Assembly (NCBI GenBank): GCA_945873125.1
Contig: CAMCBV010000006.1
Location: forward strand, 27,678-91,677
DNA length: 64,000 nt
Direction of reading: 5' to 3'
Source: Prosthecobacter debontii
Lineage (GTDB): Bacteria > Verrucomicrobiota > Verrucomicrobiia > Verrucomicrobiales > Akkermansiaceae
A program made the position numbers and the translations under genes. The notes beneath the pieces are model-generated. The model saw only the letters and a program-made list of their open reading frames with translations, was not told the DNA's origin and did no database searches. Positions 44,271-53,063 of this stretch are shown here, piece after piece (position 1 is the first letter of the stretch; each line of letters opens with the position of its first letter).

Positions 44271-45386
44271 CTATGCCTCGATGTAAAGCCGCTCGACTCT
44301 AGGGGTGATGCCGGTGAATATTTCCCAAACAATCGTATCTGCGAGTATTGCGACTTCGTTGACTGAAATGTTGACGCCGAAGAGTTCGACTTCATCGCCG
44401 CACTGGACGTCGCATTCATCGGGTAAACGAATGATGATTTGATCCATGGTGACGCGACCGATGATGGGATACCGATTTCCACGAATCCATACTTCTGCGT
44501 CCTTACCTGATACTTGACGCGGATAGCCATCGCCGTAACCGATGCCAACGGTGGCGACACGCGTGGGCTTGGTGGTTACATAGGTGCGCCCATAGGAAAT
44601 ACTGTGACCTGCTGGAACCGTGCGAACCAGGGTAACGCGTGATTTTAATGACATCACGGTGTGTAATTTTTCCTGAAAACTCGTAATGGGTGAAATACCG
44701 TAAATCATCAACCCCGGACGGACCAGGTTGCAGCAATGATTTGCATAGCCAAGTATGCCCCCGCTATTTGAAAGGTGGCGCCACTTGAATTTTTCTAGCC
44801 CGCCAAGTTTTTCAATCGTGTCCTGAAAACTTGCGATTTGTTGGAGAGTGAATGTTTCATCCTCATCGGAAGAAGATAGATGAGAGGCGATACCCTCAAT
44901 GCTCAATCCATCGAGTTTCAATAGATCTGAGAGTTTTTCAGTGAGATCCGCAGGAAGAAAGCCACCGCGTCCCATTCCGGTATCAACCGCTAGGTGGACC
45001 ACCAAGCGAACACCACGGCGCTTCGCGATGTGATGGAACGATACCGCCTCTTCCATGGTTGATATACATGGTGTGATACCGCGCGCGACGATTTCCTCGC
45101 GTTCCTGTTCCCATGTCGCTCCAAGCAGGTAGATGGGAGTCTGGATGCCGGCGTTACGAATGCGGCGAGCTTCACCGATATTGGCGACGCCGAGAAAGGC
45201 GACATCGCAGGATTCCAAGATACGGGAAATCATTTCCAATCCGTGACCGTAAGCGCCCGCTTTGACGACAGCCATGAGCTCGCAGCCGGATTGCTTCCGA
45301 GCAATTTCCAGATTGTGTTTGAGGCTTAGCGTGTTGATCTCCACCCAAGCGCGCGCTGGAGAAATGGGAAATACAGAATCACTCAT
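44271..45386 (-). CDS. alr: Alanine racemase
   Basis: A PLP-dependent racemase supplying D-alanine for peptidoglycan. ATG 45386 gives 372 residues with AWVEINTLSLKHN at the start and the PLP lysine at about K42 (AVVKAGAYGHG; Gly replaces the more usual Asp). The catalytic tyrosine lies in SISYGRTY near 265, and GIGYGDGYPR is present. The upstream spacer carries a long inverted repeat (45485-45520), a candidate operator. Confidence 0.93.
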   Translation of the reverse strand: MSDSVFPISPARAWVEINTLSLKHNLEIARKQSGCELMAVVKAGAYGHGLEMISRILESCDVAFLGVANIGEARRIRNAGIQTPIYLLGATWEQEREEIVARGITPCISTMEEAVSFHHIAKRRGVRLVVHLAVDTGMGRGGFLPADLTEKLSDLLKLDGLSIEGIASHLSSSDEDETFTLQQIASFQDTIEKLGGLEKFKWRHLSNSGGILGYANHCCNLVRPGLMIYGISPITSFQEKLHTVMSLKSRVTLVRTVPAGHSISYGRTYVTTKPTRVATVGIGYGDGYPRQVSGKDAEVWIRGNRYPIIGRVTMDQIIIRLPDECDVQCGDEVELFGVNISVNEVAILADTIVWEIFTGITPRVERLYIEA

Positions 45387-45947
45387 TGAGGCTAGGCTTA
45401 TGTTTAGGAGCCCAGTTCGCAAGAGCTCTGTTTGTAAAATGATGTGAAGTCGCTTTTTCATTAAGCGACCCTTTAGTTACACGCTTACAATTATTGTCGT
45501 GGCCGTGACAATAATTGTAAATCATGGGGTTTAAATATCCGGTAAAATGAGTCATTCTGGGGAGACCATTGAATGATGAGATAGGACATGATCGATTCCA
45601 TATGGGTTTGTCCAAGTTGTGAAAGAGAGCTGATCAATTTTGGGAATATGCTGGAAAGGGTTTATCCTATTTCGCGATTTCAACCTAGAAAATGACCGTA
45701 GAATGATCGTTGTTTCTGCGCTCACTGCATTGGTGGCTTAGATATGTATGATCCCCGCAGTTTTAGGGATTTCTGTTTTTTTCGGGTTTCATGGGTTTTC
45801 TAACCAAGGAATACCGCCTGTTTCAATTTTCGTGTTTTTCTAATCTATCGCATCATAGATTTCCCTTATTGCCGCTACCTCATAGAAAAAGATCAGATAG
45901 GTGAGATGCAAGTTGGGGGTGAAGGTGTCCTATGGCATTATAATAGT
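45387..45947. other. Long intergenic region between alr and rapA
   Basis: 561 bases with no convincing gene on either strand. The alr-proximal part contains twin palindromes; the remainder is AT-rich and holds only short open frames. A weak hairpin (ATCCC/GGGAT near 45750-45769, then T-rich) might be a terminator but is marginal. It would host the alr promoter. Confidence 0.5.
45485..45520. promoter_or_regulatory. Inverted repeat with twin ACAATWATTGT palindromes, candidate operator
   Basis: A perfect 14-bp inverted repeat (arms 45485-45498 and 45507-45520) around GTGGCCGT. Each arm itself contains an 11-base palindrome (ACAATTATTGT, then ACAATAATTGT) with centres at 45492 and 45513, 21 bp apart, about two helical turns. 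That geometry suits two dimers on one face of DNA. It could alternatively be an RNA hairpin in the alr leader. It lies 99 bases upstream of the alr ATG. Confidence 0.5.
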
Positions 45948-48647
45948 TCAACCGCAATAAATCAGCCTCAGTGAATCCAGGCGGATGCGGGCTTTGGAAA
46001 GGGAATCTTTGGTTTCTGACAGGGTGTCTTTGAGCGATTTGATTTCGGCTTTTGAGATATTTGGATTGCGCAAAGATAGATTATTCAGACGCGAAATTTG
46101 GGATTTCAAGGTATGGGTTGCGGTTTCGATAGCGGTTTCGATGGTTTTGCTGCTGGCGCGGGTAGCGATTTCTTTTGCGGCATCCAACATCGTGGGGAAG
46201 AGTTGGGTTTTGAAAGCTTCTTGGGCTACGATTCGACGTGGGTCGCCAGGTTGGAGAAGTTGAGCTGGTGGTGCTTTGGTTTGGGCTTTACCCGTGTGAT
46301 CAACGATGACCCGCAAGAGTGAGGGAGGGAGAAAACGGTCAAGGTGCAGGCGAGTTGGGGCGATAACTTCGAGGACGAAGGCGCATTCGAGGAGAATGCT
46401 TTTGCCCTTGGTGGAAGCAAGTTTCGCAAACGTTGCGTTACCTGAGCTGCCATCAAGTATCTGCCCGAGGGCATCGCGGAACAAAGGATGATCGAAGGTT
46501 AGGAAAGACAGATCCTCGCGCGACAAGGCGGTGGTTCTGTCAAAAGTGACAGACAAGCCGTCATCGCCAATGTCGGCAAACGCCTCGGAATGACGATGTC
46601 CGTGTTTGAAGAGAAAGGCACGTTCGGAAAGATCGGAAACATCCACGCCAAGAAAATCGAATAGTCTGAGTGTGAAACGTTCGAAGCGAGGGTCTTCGTC
46701 GGCAGTTTCGATAGCCTGAAGGAGTTCAGCAGACTGTGAGGCGGGAGGTGCTCCGAGTTCCAATAAAAGATCGTGGCCGCTGCTGAGCTGATGGGTGACT
46801 TCCGCTTTGTATTGAACGGCGCGTTTCATGAAATCCTGAAAACGCTCTGATGCGTATGTTTCATCAGCAAGAGCGTCGAGTTCGGGTAGTAAGGCGTTGG
46901 CGATGGTGGTGGCACCTTTGAGTGGCTGTGAAAACACATCGAGCGCCTCGTGGAGCCATCGCGCATGGAGTTCGGATCGGCTATCTTTTCCATAGGGAAT
47001 GTGAATGTGAATATCACCGGTTTGTCCGATACGATCCAAACGTCCGATACGTTGTTCGAGCACTTCGGGATCACGCGGAAGTCCGAACAGAACGAGATGT
47101 TGTGCGAACTGAAAATTCCGACCCTCGGAACCGATTTCAGAGCAGATCAGGATACGTGCACCCTCGGGTTCTTGGAAATAGGCGGCGTTGCGATCTCGCT
47201 GGAGCATGGACAACTCCTCGTGAAAGAGCGCGGTCTCGATATGGATTTCTTTGAGAAGTTTTTCCTGAACGCCGATGGCTGCTTGGGGTGAATGGGTGAT
47301 GACTAGGATTTTTTCGGTTGTAGGTAGTTCACGAAGCAGATTGGCGAGCCAGATGTAGGGAGATGTGCCTTTTTCCAAAGGATGTAGCAAGGGAAGGCGT
47401 TTTGGAAATCCTGTGAGGCGTTCACGTGTGTTACGGAATAAGACACGTCCAGTGCCGAAGGAATCGATGAGTTCCGAGATCAGTTCCTTTCGTGAGCTTT
47501 CATCGCCTTTTCGAAGTGCTGTCAGGTGCTTCTCCACACCTGGTGAATGGATGATGAAATCCGACAAGTTATCCGGAATCTTTCCTTGGCTGAGTTCTGC
47601 GACGGCATTGGCGAGCGGAATGTGGGATTCTGCCTCGCTTAGAAATTCTTCCAATTTCGAATATCGTGCGGGGTCCAGCAAGCGCAGGCGCGCAAAGTGG
47701 CCTTCTGGGCCGAGTTGTTGCGGCGTAGCGGTAAGAAGAAGTAGAGCGGGAATTTCTCCAGAGAGACGCTCGACCATTTGGTAAGCAGGCGATGCTGACT
47801 CGGGTGACCATGCAAGGTGATGCGCTTCATCAACGATCAGCAGATCGAATCCTGCGGTGCGTGCTTGTTCGGAACGTTTTGGATTTTCCGAGAGAAAACC
47901 AGTGGAGCAGAGAATGAGTTGCGAATCGGAAAAAGGATTTGCGGATGGGTCGTGAGCACAGATGGATTGGCAACGCTCTTCATCAAAAATTGCGAAGAGC
48001 AGATTGAAACGCCTCAACAGCTCGACGAACCATTGGTGGACGAGCGGTTCAGGAACAAGAATCAGAATTCTATGGGCGCGACCTGTCAGGTATAGGCGAT
48101 GCAGGATCAGGCAGGCTTCAATGGTTTTTCCAAGACCAACTTCATCGGCAAGAAGAACTCGGGGATAGAGACGATTCGCAGTTTCCGCAACGATGGAAAG
48201 TTGGTGGGGAATGAGATCAATGCGCGCGCCCGTATAGCCATGTGCAGGAGAGCGCCGGATTGCGGTATTCCAGCGGAGTGCATCAAGACGGAGGTCAAAA
48301 TCGCGGGGGTGGTCGGTGAGTCCGGCAAGTAACCGTTTCTCGGGTCTTATAAAGCTCAGCGAATCGAGCAAATCGGATTCATGGATGGATTTTCCTTGTC
48401 CGTGATAGGTTAGGAGTTGTCCATCTTCTGTGACGGTCTCTACCGTAAGCTCGTTTTTTTCATGATCGGAAATTGTATCCCCGGGGCCGAATCGGACACG
48501 AACAAGTGGTGCGTTCGATATCGAGTAGGTGCGGGTGTCTTCGGCTGCGGGAAAACAGATTTCGATAAGCCCATTCTCTTCTGAGAGTACATGACCGAGG
48601 CCGAGGCTGGGTTCTGAGGTGGAGATGTAGCGTTGACCCGGTATCAT
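45948..48647 (-). CDS. rapA: RapA/HepA-like SNF2 ATPase associated with RNA polymerase
   Basis: An 899-residue Swi2/Snf2 translocase that in E. coli recycles stalled RNA polymerase. The N-terminus resembles RapA (GQRYISTSEPSLGLGHV, tandem Tudor-like domains). Motif I is LLADEVGLGKT (residues 165-175), motif II is IVDEAHHL, and the C-terminal helicase motif is EQRIGRLDRIGQ. E. coli RapA is 968 residues. No partner gene is close; the gene is monocistronic on the minus strand. Confidence 0.9.
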   Translation of the reverse strand: MIPGQRYISTSEPSLGLGHVLSEENGLIEICFPAAEDTRTYSISNAPLVRVRFGPGDTISDHEKNELTVETVTEDGQLLTYHGQGKSIHESDLLDSLSFIRPEKRLLAGLTDHPRDFDLRLDALRWNTAIRRSPAHGYTGARIDLIPHQLSIVAETANRLYPRVLLADEVGLGKTIEACLILHRLYLTGRAHRILILVPEPLVHQWFVELLRRFNLLFAIFDEERCQSICAHDPSANPFSDSQLILCSTGFLSENPKRSEQARTAGFDLLIVDEAHHLAWSPESASPAYQMVERLSGEIPALLLLTATPQQLGPEGHFARLRLLDPARYSKLEEFLSEAESHIPLANAVAELSQGKIPDNLSDFIIHSPGVEKHLTALRKGDESSRKELISELIDSFGTGRVLFRNTRERLTGFPKRLPLLHPLEKGTSPYIWLANLLRELPTTEKILVITHSPQAAIGVQEKLLKEIHIETALFHEELSMLQRDRNAAYFQEPEGARILICSEIGSEGRNFQFAQHLVLFGLPRDPEVLEQRIGRLDRIGQTGDIHIHIPYGKDSRSELHARWLHEALDVFSQPLKGATTIANALLPELDALADETYASERFQDFMKRAVQYKAEVTHQLSSGHDLLLELGAPPASQSAELLQAIETADEDPRFERFTLRLFDFLGVDVSDLSERAFLFKHGHRHSEAFADIGDDGLSVTFDRTTALSREDLSFLTFDHPLFRDALGQILDGSSGNATFAKLASTKGKSILLECAFVLEVIAPTRLHLDRFLPPSLLRVIVDHTGKAQTKAPPAQLLQPGDPRRIVAQEAFKTQLFPTMLDAAKEIATRASSKTIETAIETATHTLKSQISRLNNLSLRNPNISKAEIKSLKDTLSETKDSLSKARIRLDSLRLIYCG

Positions 48648-48802
48648 GGAAGTAAGGGAAATAGAAGTGAAGACTGATCAGAACGTGGGCGAAGCCGAAT
48701 GGGTTTAGAGAGATCAAATCGGTTTCAGGATGAAACACACAAGACTTCGATCATTAAAATTTGGGAATTGAGATTTGAACATTGTAGGATTACGTCGTGT
48801 TT

Positions 48803-49147
48803 ATGATTTCAAACGAATCGAACAAGCGAGAGCCGTTGCGGTATGCGATGATTGGGAAGGATGAATCAAGCGTGGAAGAGAAGCTTGAAAAATATACGGG
48901 AACAGTGGATTGGAAGTATTTGGCACCTCATTATCTCAGCGGATCACTGTTTTTTGTGGATCCGCAACTGGCACTTGTGGAGGTCGGGCTGGCATTTTCT
49001 GAGAATCAAACTGAGAAAGTCGGGGAATGGTTGAAGGCTGGGGATTTGGTGAAGATTGGTGATTTGCATGTGGAGCATTGGCAAAAAGACGGAGTGGTAT
49101 TTGAGGCGCTGGTGGTTTCCCCGTTTGTTCTTTGCCGGCCGGTCTGA
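48803..49147 (+). CDS. DUF2288-family small protein
   Basis: About 114 residues. ATG 48803 is preferred over a GTG six bases upstream. The order TGTVDWKYLAPHYLSG, DPQLALVEVGLAF, EKVGEWLKAGDLVKIGD and EALVVSPFVLC matches the DUF2288 family (which usually ends AVVVAPWVLVQ). Function is unknown. It is preceded by an AT-rich tract resembling the leader repeats. Confidence 0.72.
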   Translation: MISNESNKREPLRYAMIGKDESSVEEKLEKYTGTVDWKYLAPHYLSGSLFFVDPQLALVEVGLAFSENQTEKVGEWLKAGDLVKIGDLHVEHWQKDGVVFEALVVSPFVLCRPV

Positions 49148-49165
49148 CGCGGTTGTCCGATGAAA

Positions 49166-49195
49166 AATCCGTTAGAGATAGTTCCCTAACGGATT
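49166..49195 (-). terminator. Intrinsic terminator of the LysM gene (minus strand)
   Basis: AATCCGTTAG and CTAACGGATT form a perfect 10-bp stem; on the minus strand it is followed by TTTTT. It lies 35 bases past the LysM stop. Confidence 0.8.
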
Positions 49196-49230
49196 GAAGA
49201 TAAGTTCACTCGGAATTTTGTGTTTTGCGG

Positions 49231-50100
49231 TTACTCTGGGATATAGAGTTCCGATCCTTGTGCTAGAATGGTGGTTGGATCCAGACGAAGTCCGTTGATT
49301 TCATCCAAGCGCGTGGTGGTGGTATTGTGAGCCTGCGCGAAATCGCTGTAGCTGATTTCCTTGGTGATTTTGACTGGCTTGTCGGATGCGCGAGGCTGGG
49401 TGACTGGGCTAGTTGGATTGGATAGCGGTATGCTCGACTGGCTTGTTGCGTTCAGGTCTTGTGCGGGTTCAGGTACGGGAGATGTATCGGTTGTTTTTGT
49501 TTTGCCAGGAATTTGGACGATCTTTCCGATGCGAAGGGTTTTGGGATTGATGCTTGGATTTTCCTTGATGAGCGCATCAACCGTCACGTCGTATGTTTTA
49601 GCAATGCTGTAAAACGTTTCATTTGCCGCAACGGTATGTTTGACGGCATTGGAAGCCGCTGCTTCTGGTAGGGACTCGGTAGCTGGTGTGCTTGTCGTGG
49701 CGGTGGAGGATGTTGGAATTTTTAATTTCTGACCAGGGCGAATGACATCATTGCTTTTAAGGTCATTGAGTTCGTTGAGAATGGCGGATTTTGTGCCGTG
49801 CTTGCGAGCGATGGAGGCCATGTTGTCTCCAGCCATTACCGTATACGTTGTTGCCTCATTGGATGAAGCAGGTTTGGTTTTGGTTTCGCTTATGGCAGTC
49901 GGGAGAGCTGCAGGAGTATTGACTCGGGCAGTCGGAGCAGGTGAGTGGGTGAGCTGAGCGATTTTCAACTCGAGTTGCTGAATCTGCATTTCTTGTTCTG
50001 CGACAAGCGTGCGAAGTCGCTCGACTTCACTTCCGGATAGAAGAGGTGCACAGGCTATCAGACCGGCCATCAGCGATGCAAAGCATGGGTTTATCTTCAT
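49231..50100 (-). CDS. Exported LysM-domain protein
   Basis: About 289 residues with a signal peptide (MKINPCFASLMAGLIACAPLLSG), a short coiled-coil (VERLRTLVAEQEMQIQQLELKI) and two clear LysM motifs: TYTVMAGDNMASIARKHG and HTVAANETFYSIAKTYDV, joined by Ser/Thr/Pro-rich linkers, plus a degenerate third near the end (SYSDFAQAHNTTTTRLDEI). LysM binds peptidoglycan or chitin. No enzymatic domain is present; it may be a cell-wall-binding scaffold. Confidence 0.85.
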   Translation of the reverse strand: MKINPCFASLMAGLIACAPLLSGSEVERLRTLVAEQEMQIQQLELKIAQLTHSPAPTARVNTPAALPTAISETKTKPASSNEATTYTVMAGDNMASIARKHGTKSAILNELNDLKSNDVIRPGQKLKIPTSSTATTSTPATESLPEAAASNAVKHTVAANETFYSIAKTYDVTVDALIKENPSINPKTLRIGKIVQIPGKTKTTDTSPVPEPAQDLNATSQSSIPLSNPTSPVTQPRASDKPVKITKEISYSDFAQAHNTTTTRLDEINGLRLDPTTILAQGSELYIPE

Positions 50101-50174
50101 AAACTGTGATTTTGCAGGATTCGTTCGAGCTGACAATTAAAAATTAAGCAAAGTTAACTAAAAAACAGCGTTTC

Positions 50175-50843
50175 TCACAGGTCGTCCGTGCCAGCGATCA
50201 GGGATGTTTCTAGGCTAGCTCTTGCGGCTTCGAAATCTTCCTCAGTGAGTTCTTTTTGAACCTGAATGGGTTTGTCAAAGACAATGGTCACTTTGCTGAA
50301 AGGTTTCGGAATGACAAAACGATCCCATGAGGAAAGGCGCCAAGCGGAGGTGTAGCGAATATGGATGGGGACGATATCGACACCGGTGGCTTGAGCGATT
50401 TTTAGAAGTCCTGGCTGAACCCGGTAACGCGGACCTTTGGGGCCGTCCGGGGTGACGCAAACATCTTTACCTTCTTGGAGGGCTTTTTTCATTCCGATCA
50501 AGGCCGAGACGGCGCGGCGGGATGATGAGCCTCTGATGGATCCGATTCCAAAAAATTCCATCGCGGTCGCAAGGGTGCTGCCATCTTTACTTGCGCTCGT
50601 GAGAACGACGGTTGAGCGGTTCTTTCCTCCGGTCAGTTTCCAAATCGGCGGCATCGTGAAGATGCGATTATGCCAGAGGGCGAAAATGACGGGTTTCGGA
50701 TTGATCTCGGGTTGGACAATACCTGCGTTTCCATTGATATTGTAGCGCAGAGTCAAACTCCAAAGCTTCATGGCCCAAGCAGCCAAATGGCCTGCCATCA
50801 TGGCAGCGCGCGAGGTTTTGATGGTGTTGCTTCTGGGTGGCAT
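50175..50843 (-). CDS. DUF374-family lysophospholipid acyltransferase-like protein
   Basis: A 222-residue protein of the PlsC-like DUF374 group. VIFALWHNRIFTMP carries the catalytic His, SASKDGSTLA and RGSSSRRAVSAL follow, and VTPDGPKGPRYRVQPGLLKIA is the family signature. Related verrucomicrobial proteins may acylate lipid A-type or phospholipid precursors, but the substrate is inference. It is just downstream of rhaB on the same strand. Confidence 0.85.
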   Translation of the reverse strand: MPPRSNTIKTSRAAMMAGHLAAWAMKLWSLTLRYNINGNAGIVQPEINPKPVIFALWHNRIFTMPPIWKLTGGKNRSTVVLTSASKDGSTLATAMEFFGIGSIRGSSSRRAVSALIGMKKALQEGKDVCVTPDGPKGPRYRVQPGLLKIAQATGVDIVPIHIRYTSAWRLSSWDRFVIPKPFSKVTIVFDKPIQVQKELTEEDFEAARASLETSLIAGTDDL

Positions 50844-50863
50844 TGGCTGGAAAACCGATGGAT

Positions 50864-52342
50864 TTACAAGTTGATGATCTTACAAAAATCGGCGTAGGCC
50901 TGATTCCATGAATCGGTTTCCTGAGGGGTGTAGATTTTGAAATCAAACGATTCCCGAATGAGGTCTCTGCCTTCGCCGAAAGTTTTGATTTCTTTGGTGG
51001 CAAGCATCTGGGTGATGATGTTGCCACAGGAAGTGGCTTCGATGGGACCGGCGTGGACTTCGATGCCTAGGGCATTTGCCGTTGCTTGGCAGAGTGCCTC
51101 ATTTTGAATCCCTCCACCACCGGCATTCAGGCGTGAATAATTGCGACCGGTCAGCTTGATCATGCGTTCATAGACAACACGATATTTGAGGGCCAATGAA
51201 TCGGTGGCTACCCTGAGAACCTGGCCAATGGTTTCAGGAACGGCTTGACCGGTTTTTTTGCAGTAATCGCAAATGCGAGTCGGCATATCTCCGGGAGAGG
51301 AAAAAGTGGCATCATCCGGATCGATGAATGCGAGGAAAGGTTTCGCATCCGCGGAGAGTTTGGCGAGTTCGGCATAGGAATGGACTTCGCCTTTGCGATC
51401 CCAGTGGCGTTTGCATTCCTGGATAATCCAAAGCCCGCCGATGTTTTTGAGAAAACGAACCGTGTTGTCGATTCCCAGCTCATTGCAGAAACCGTATGAG
51501 AGCGCTTCCTCGCCACGGATAGGGGATTTTTTTTCAACACCCATGATGGACCATGTTCCGGAAGAAAGCCAGAGAGGCTCGGCTTCGGTCAGGGGAATAC
51601 CGGCGACGGCGGAGGCGGTGTCGTGACAGGGCGCGACAACAAAAGGAATGTCGCAGCGGCCGATGATGTCTTTGAGTTCTGAGCGGAGTTCTCCGAGCAC
51701 CGTTCCCGGAGGAACGATTTTTCCGAAAATGTCTCTAGGGAGTCCGAGCGCTTCGATGACTTCCTCCGACCAATCACCGGTTTCCGCATTGAGGAGTTGG
51801 GAGGTTGAAGCGTTGGTTTTTTCCACGCTTTTCACGCCAGTGAGCCAGTAGGCGAGGATGTCCGGTATGAAGAGAATTGCACCTGCTTGTGAGAGGGCTG
51901 CGCTATTTTTCAGACGCAGGGAAAGAAGATGAAGCGCGCTGTTGTAGAAGTTGGTTTTAATTCCGGTATGGCTGAAGATTTCCTCTTCCGGCATCAACGC
52001 GTGCATTTTTTCTTCAATTCCCTCGATACGCGGATCGCGATACTGGTGGGGTGTTCCTATGATTTCGCCTTGCCCGTCGAATAATCCGAAATCGCAACCC
52101 CAGGTATCGATTCCGATCGAGGCGATTTCCTCTCCGTAGTTATCCACGGCTTTTTTGATTCCTGTTAGAATTTCGTGGTACAATCCGAAGATGTTCCAGT
52201 AGAGACCGGAGGGAATTTCAATGGCGGGATTGTCAAAGCGATGGATTTCGCTCAATTGAATTTTTCCATTTTCAAGGAAACTCGATATGACGCGACCGCT
52301 GCTTGCTCCCAGGTCAATGGCTATACGTACGTTTTTTTTCAT
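50864..52342 (-). CDS. rhaB: Rhamnulokinase (FGGY family)
   Basis: Phosphorylates L-rhamnulose in rhamnose catabolism. A 492-residue FGGY kinase: IAIDLGASSGRVI at the start, ASIGIDTWGCDFGL, CHDTASAVAGIPL, WLSSGTWSIMG and LNAGGGGIQNEALCQATANALG. ATG 52342 is chosen over TTG 52348. No rhaA, rhaD or regulator is beside it, which is unusual. Confidence 0.88.
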   Translation of the reverse strand: MKKNVRIAIDLGASSGRVISSFLENGKIQLSEIHRFDNPAIEIPSGLYWNIFGLYHEILTGIKKAVDNYGEEIASIGIDTWGCDFGLFDGQGEIIGTPHQYRDPRIEGIEEKMHALMPEEEIFSHTGIKTNFYNSALHLLSLRLKNSAALSQAGAILFIPDILAYWLTGVKSVEKTNASTSQLLNAETGDWSEEVIEALGLPRDIFGKIVPPGTVLGELRSELKDIIGRCDIPFVVAPCHDTASAVAGIPLTEAEPLWLSSGTWSIMGVEKKSPIRGEEALSYGFCNELGIDNTVRFLKNIGGLWIIQECKRHWDRKGEVHSYAELAKLSADAKPFLAFIDPDDATFSSPGDMPTRICDYCKKTGQAVPETIGQVLRVATDSLALKYRVVYERMIKLTGRNYSRLNAGGGGIQNEALCQATANALGIEVHAGPIEATSCGNIITQMLATKEIKTFGEGRDLIRESFDFKIYTPQETDSWNQAYADFCKIINL

Positions 52343-52401
52343 TACCAAATTTTAAAAGACAGGTTTTTTCTGAAGATTTTAATGGGGGATATATGAATGA
52401 A

Positions 52402-53040
52402 TCAGGTGGATTCGACATCGGAGGCATGGGAGATGGGTTTGCGCAGGGGAGTCAGGATTCCTTGGTCGAGCCGGTAGATCCAAGAATGAATCGACAGTTC
52501 TTGTCCGCGTTCCCATGCGTCTTCCACGATGGTGGTACGAGCGACGTGGCGTGCTTGTGAGAGCACGTTGAGTTCGCAGAGACGGTCAAGACGCTGGTTG
52601 TCTTTCAATGACTCAAGTTCATCTTTGTGAACGCGGGTCAGGGACCGGATGGGTGCCAGCCAGTTATCAATGATTCCATGTCGAAAATTTTCAAGGGCAG
52701 CCTGAACGCCACCGCAACCATAGTGTCCGCAGACGATGACATTGCTGACCTTCAAGACATCGACCGCGTATTGCAGCACGGCCAGCACATTGAAATCCGT
52801 TTCCTGAACGACATTTGCGACGTTTCGATGAACGAAAACTTCTCCGGGAGGAAGTCCGGTGATTTGGTTGGCTGGGACACGGGAATCCGAACAGCCGATC
52901 CAGAAGTATTTCGGGCTTTGTTGTTGGGCCAGGCGTTTGAAGAACTCAGGATCACTGATGCGCATTTTCTCCGCCCAGATGGCGTTGTTCTCAATAAGCT
53001 GATCGATGTTTTCCATAACTTCGTGATCATGCTCAGACAT
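52402..53040 (-). CDS. can: Beta-class carbonic anhydrase
   Basis: Interconverts CO2 and bicarbonate in the cytoplasm. ATG 53040 gives about 212 residues. The zinc ligands are Cys50 (in GCSDSRVPA, with Asp52 and Arg54), His106 and Cys109 (in VIVCGHYGCGGV). The gene is 23 bases downstream of the CbiX-like gene on the same strand; a longer frame would overlap that gene and is rejected. Confidence 0.94.
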   Translation of the reverse strand: MSEHDHEVMENIDQLIENNAIWAEKMRISDPEFFKRLAQQQSPKYFWIGCSDSRVPANQITGLPPGEVFVHRNVANVVQETDFNVLAVLQYAVDVLKVSNVIVCGHYGCGGVQAALENFRHGIIDNWLAPIRSLTRVHKDELESLKDNQRLDRLCELNVLSQARHVARTTIVEDAWERGQELSIHSWIYRLDQGILTPLRKPISHASDVEST

Positions 53041-53063
53041 GGCTGGATGAGACTCCAGAAAAA

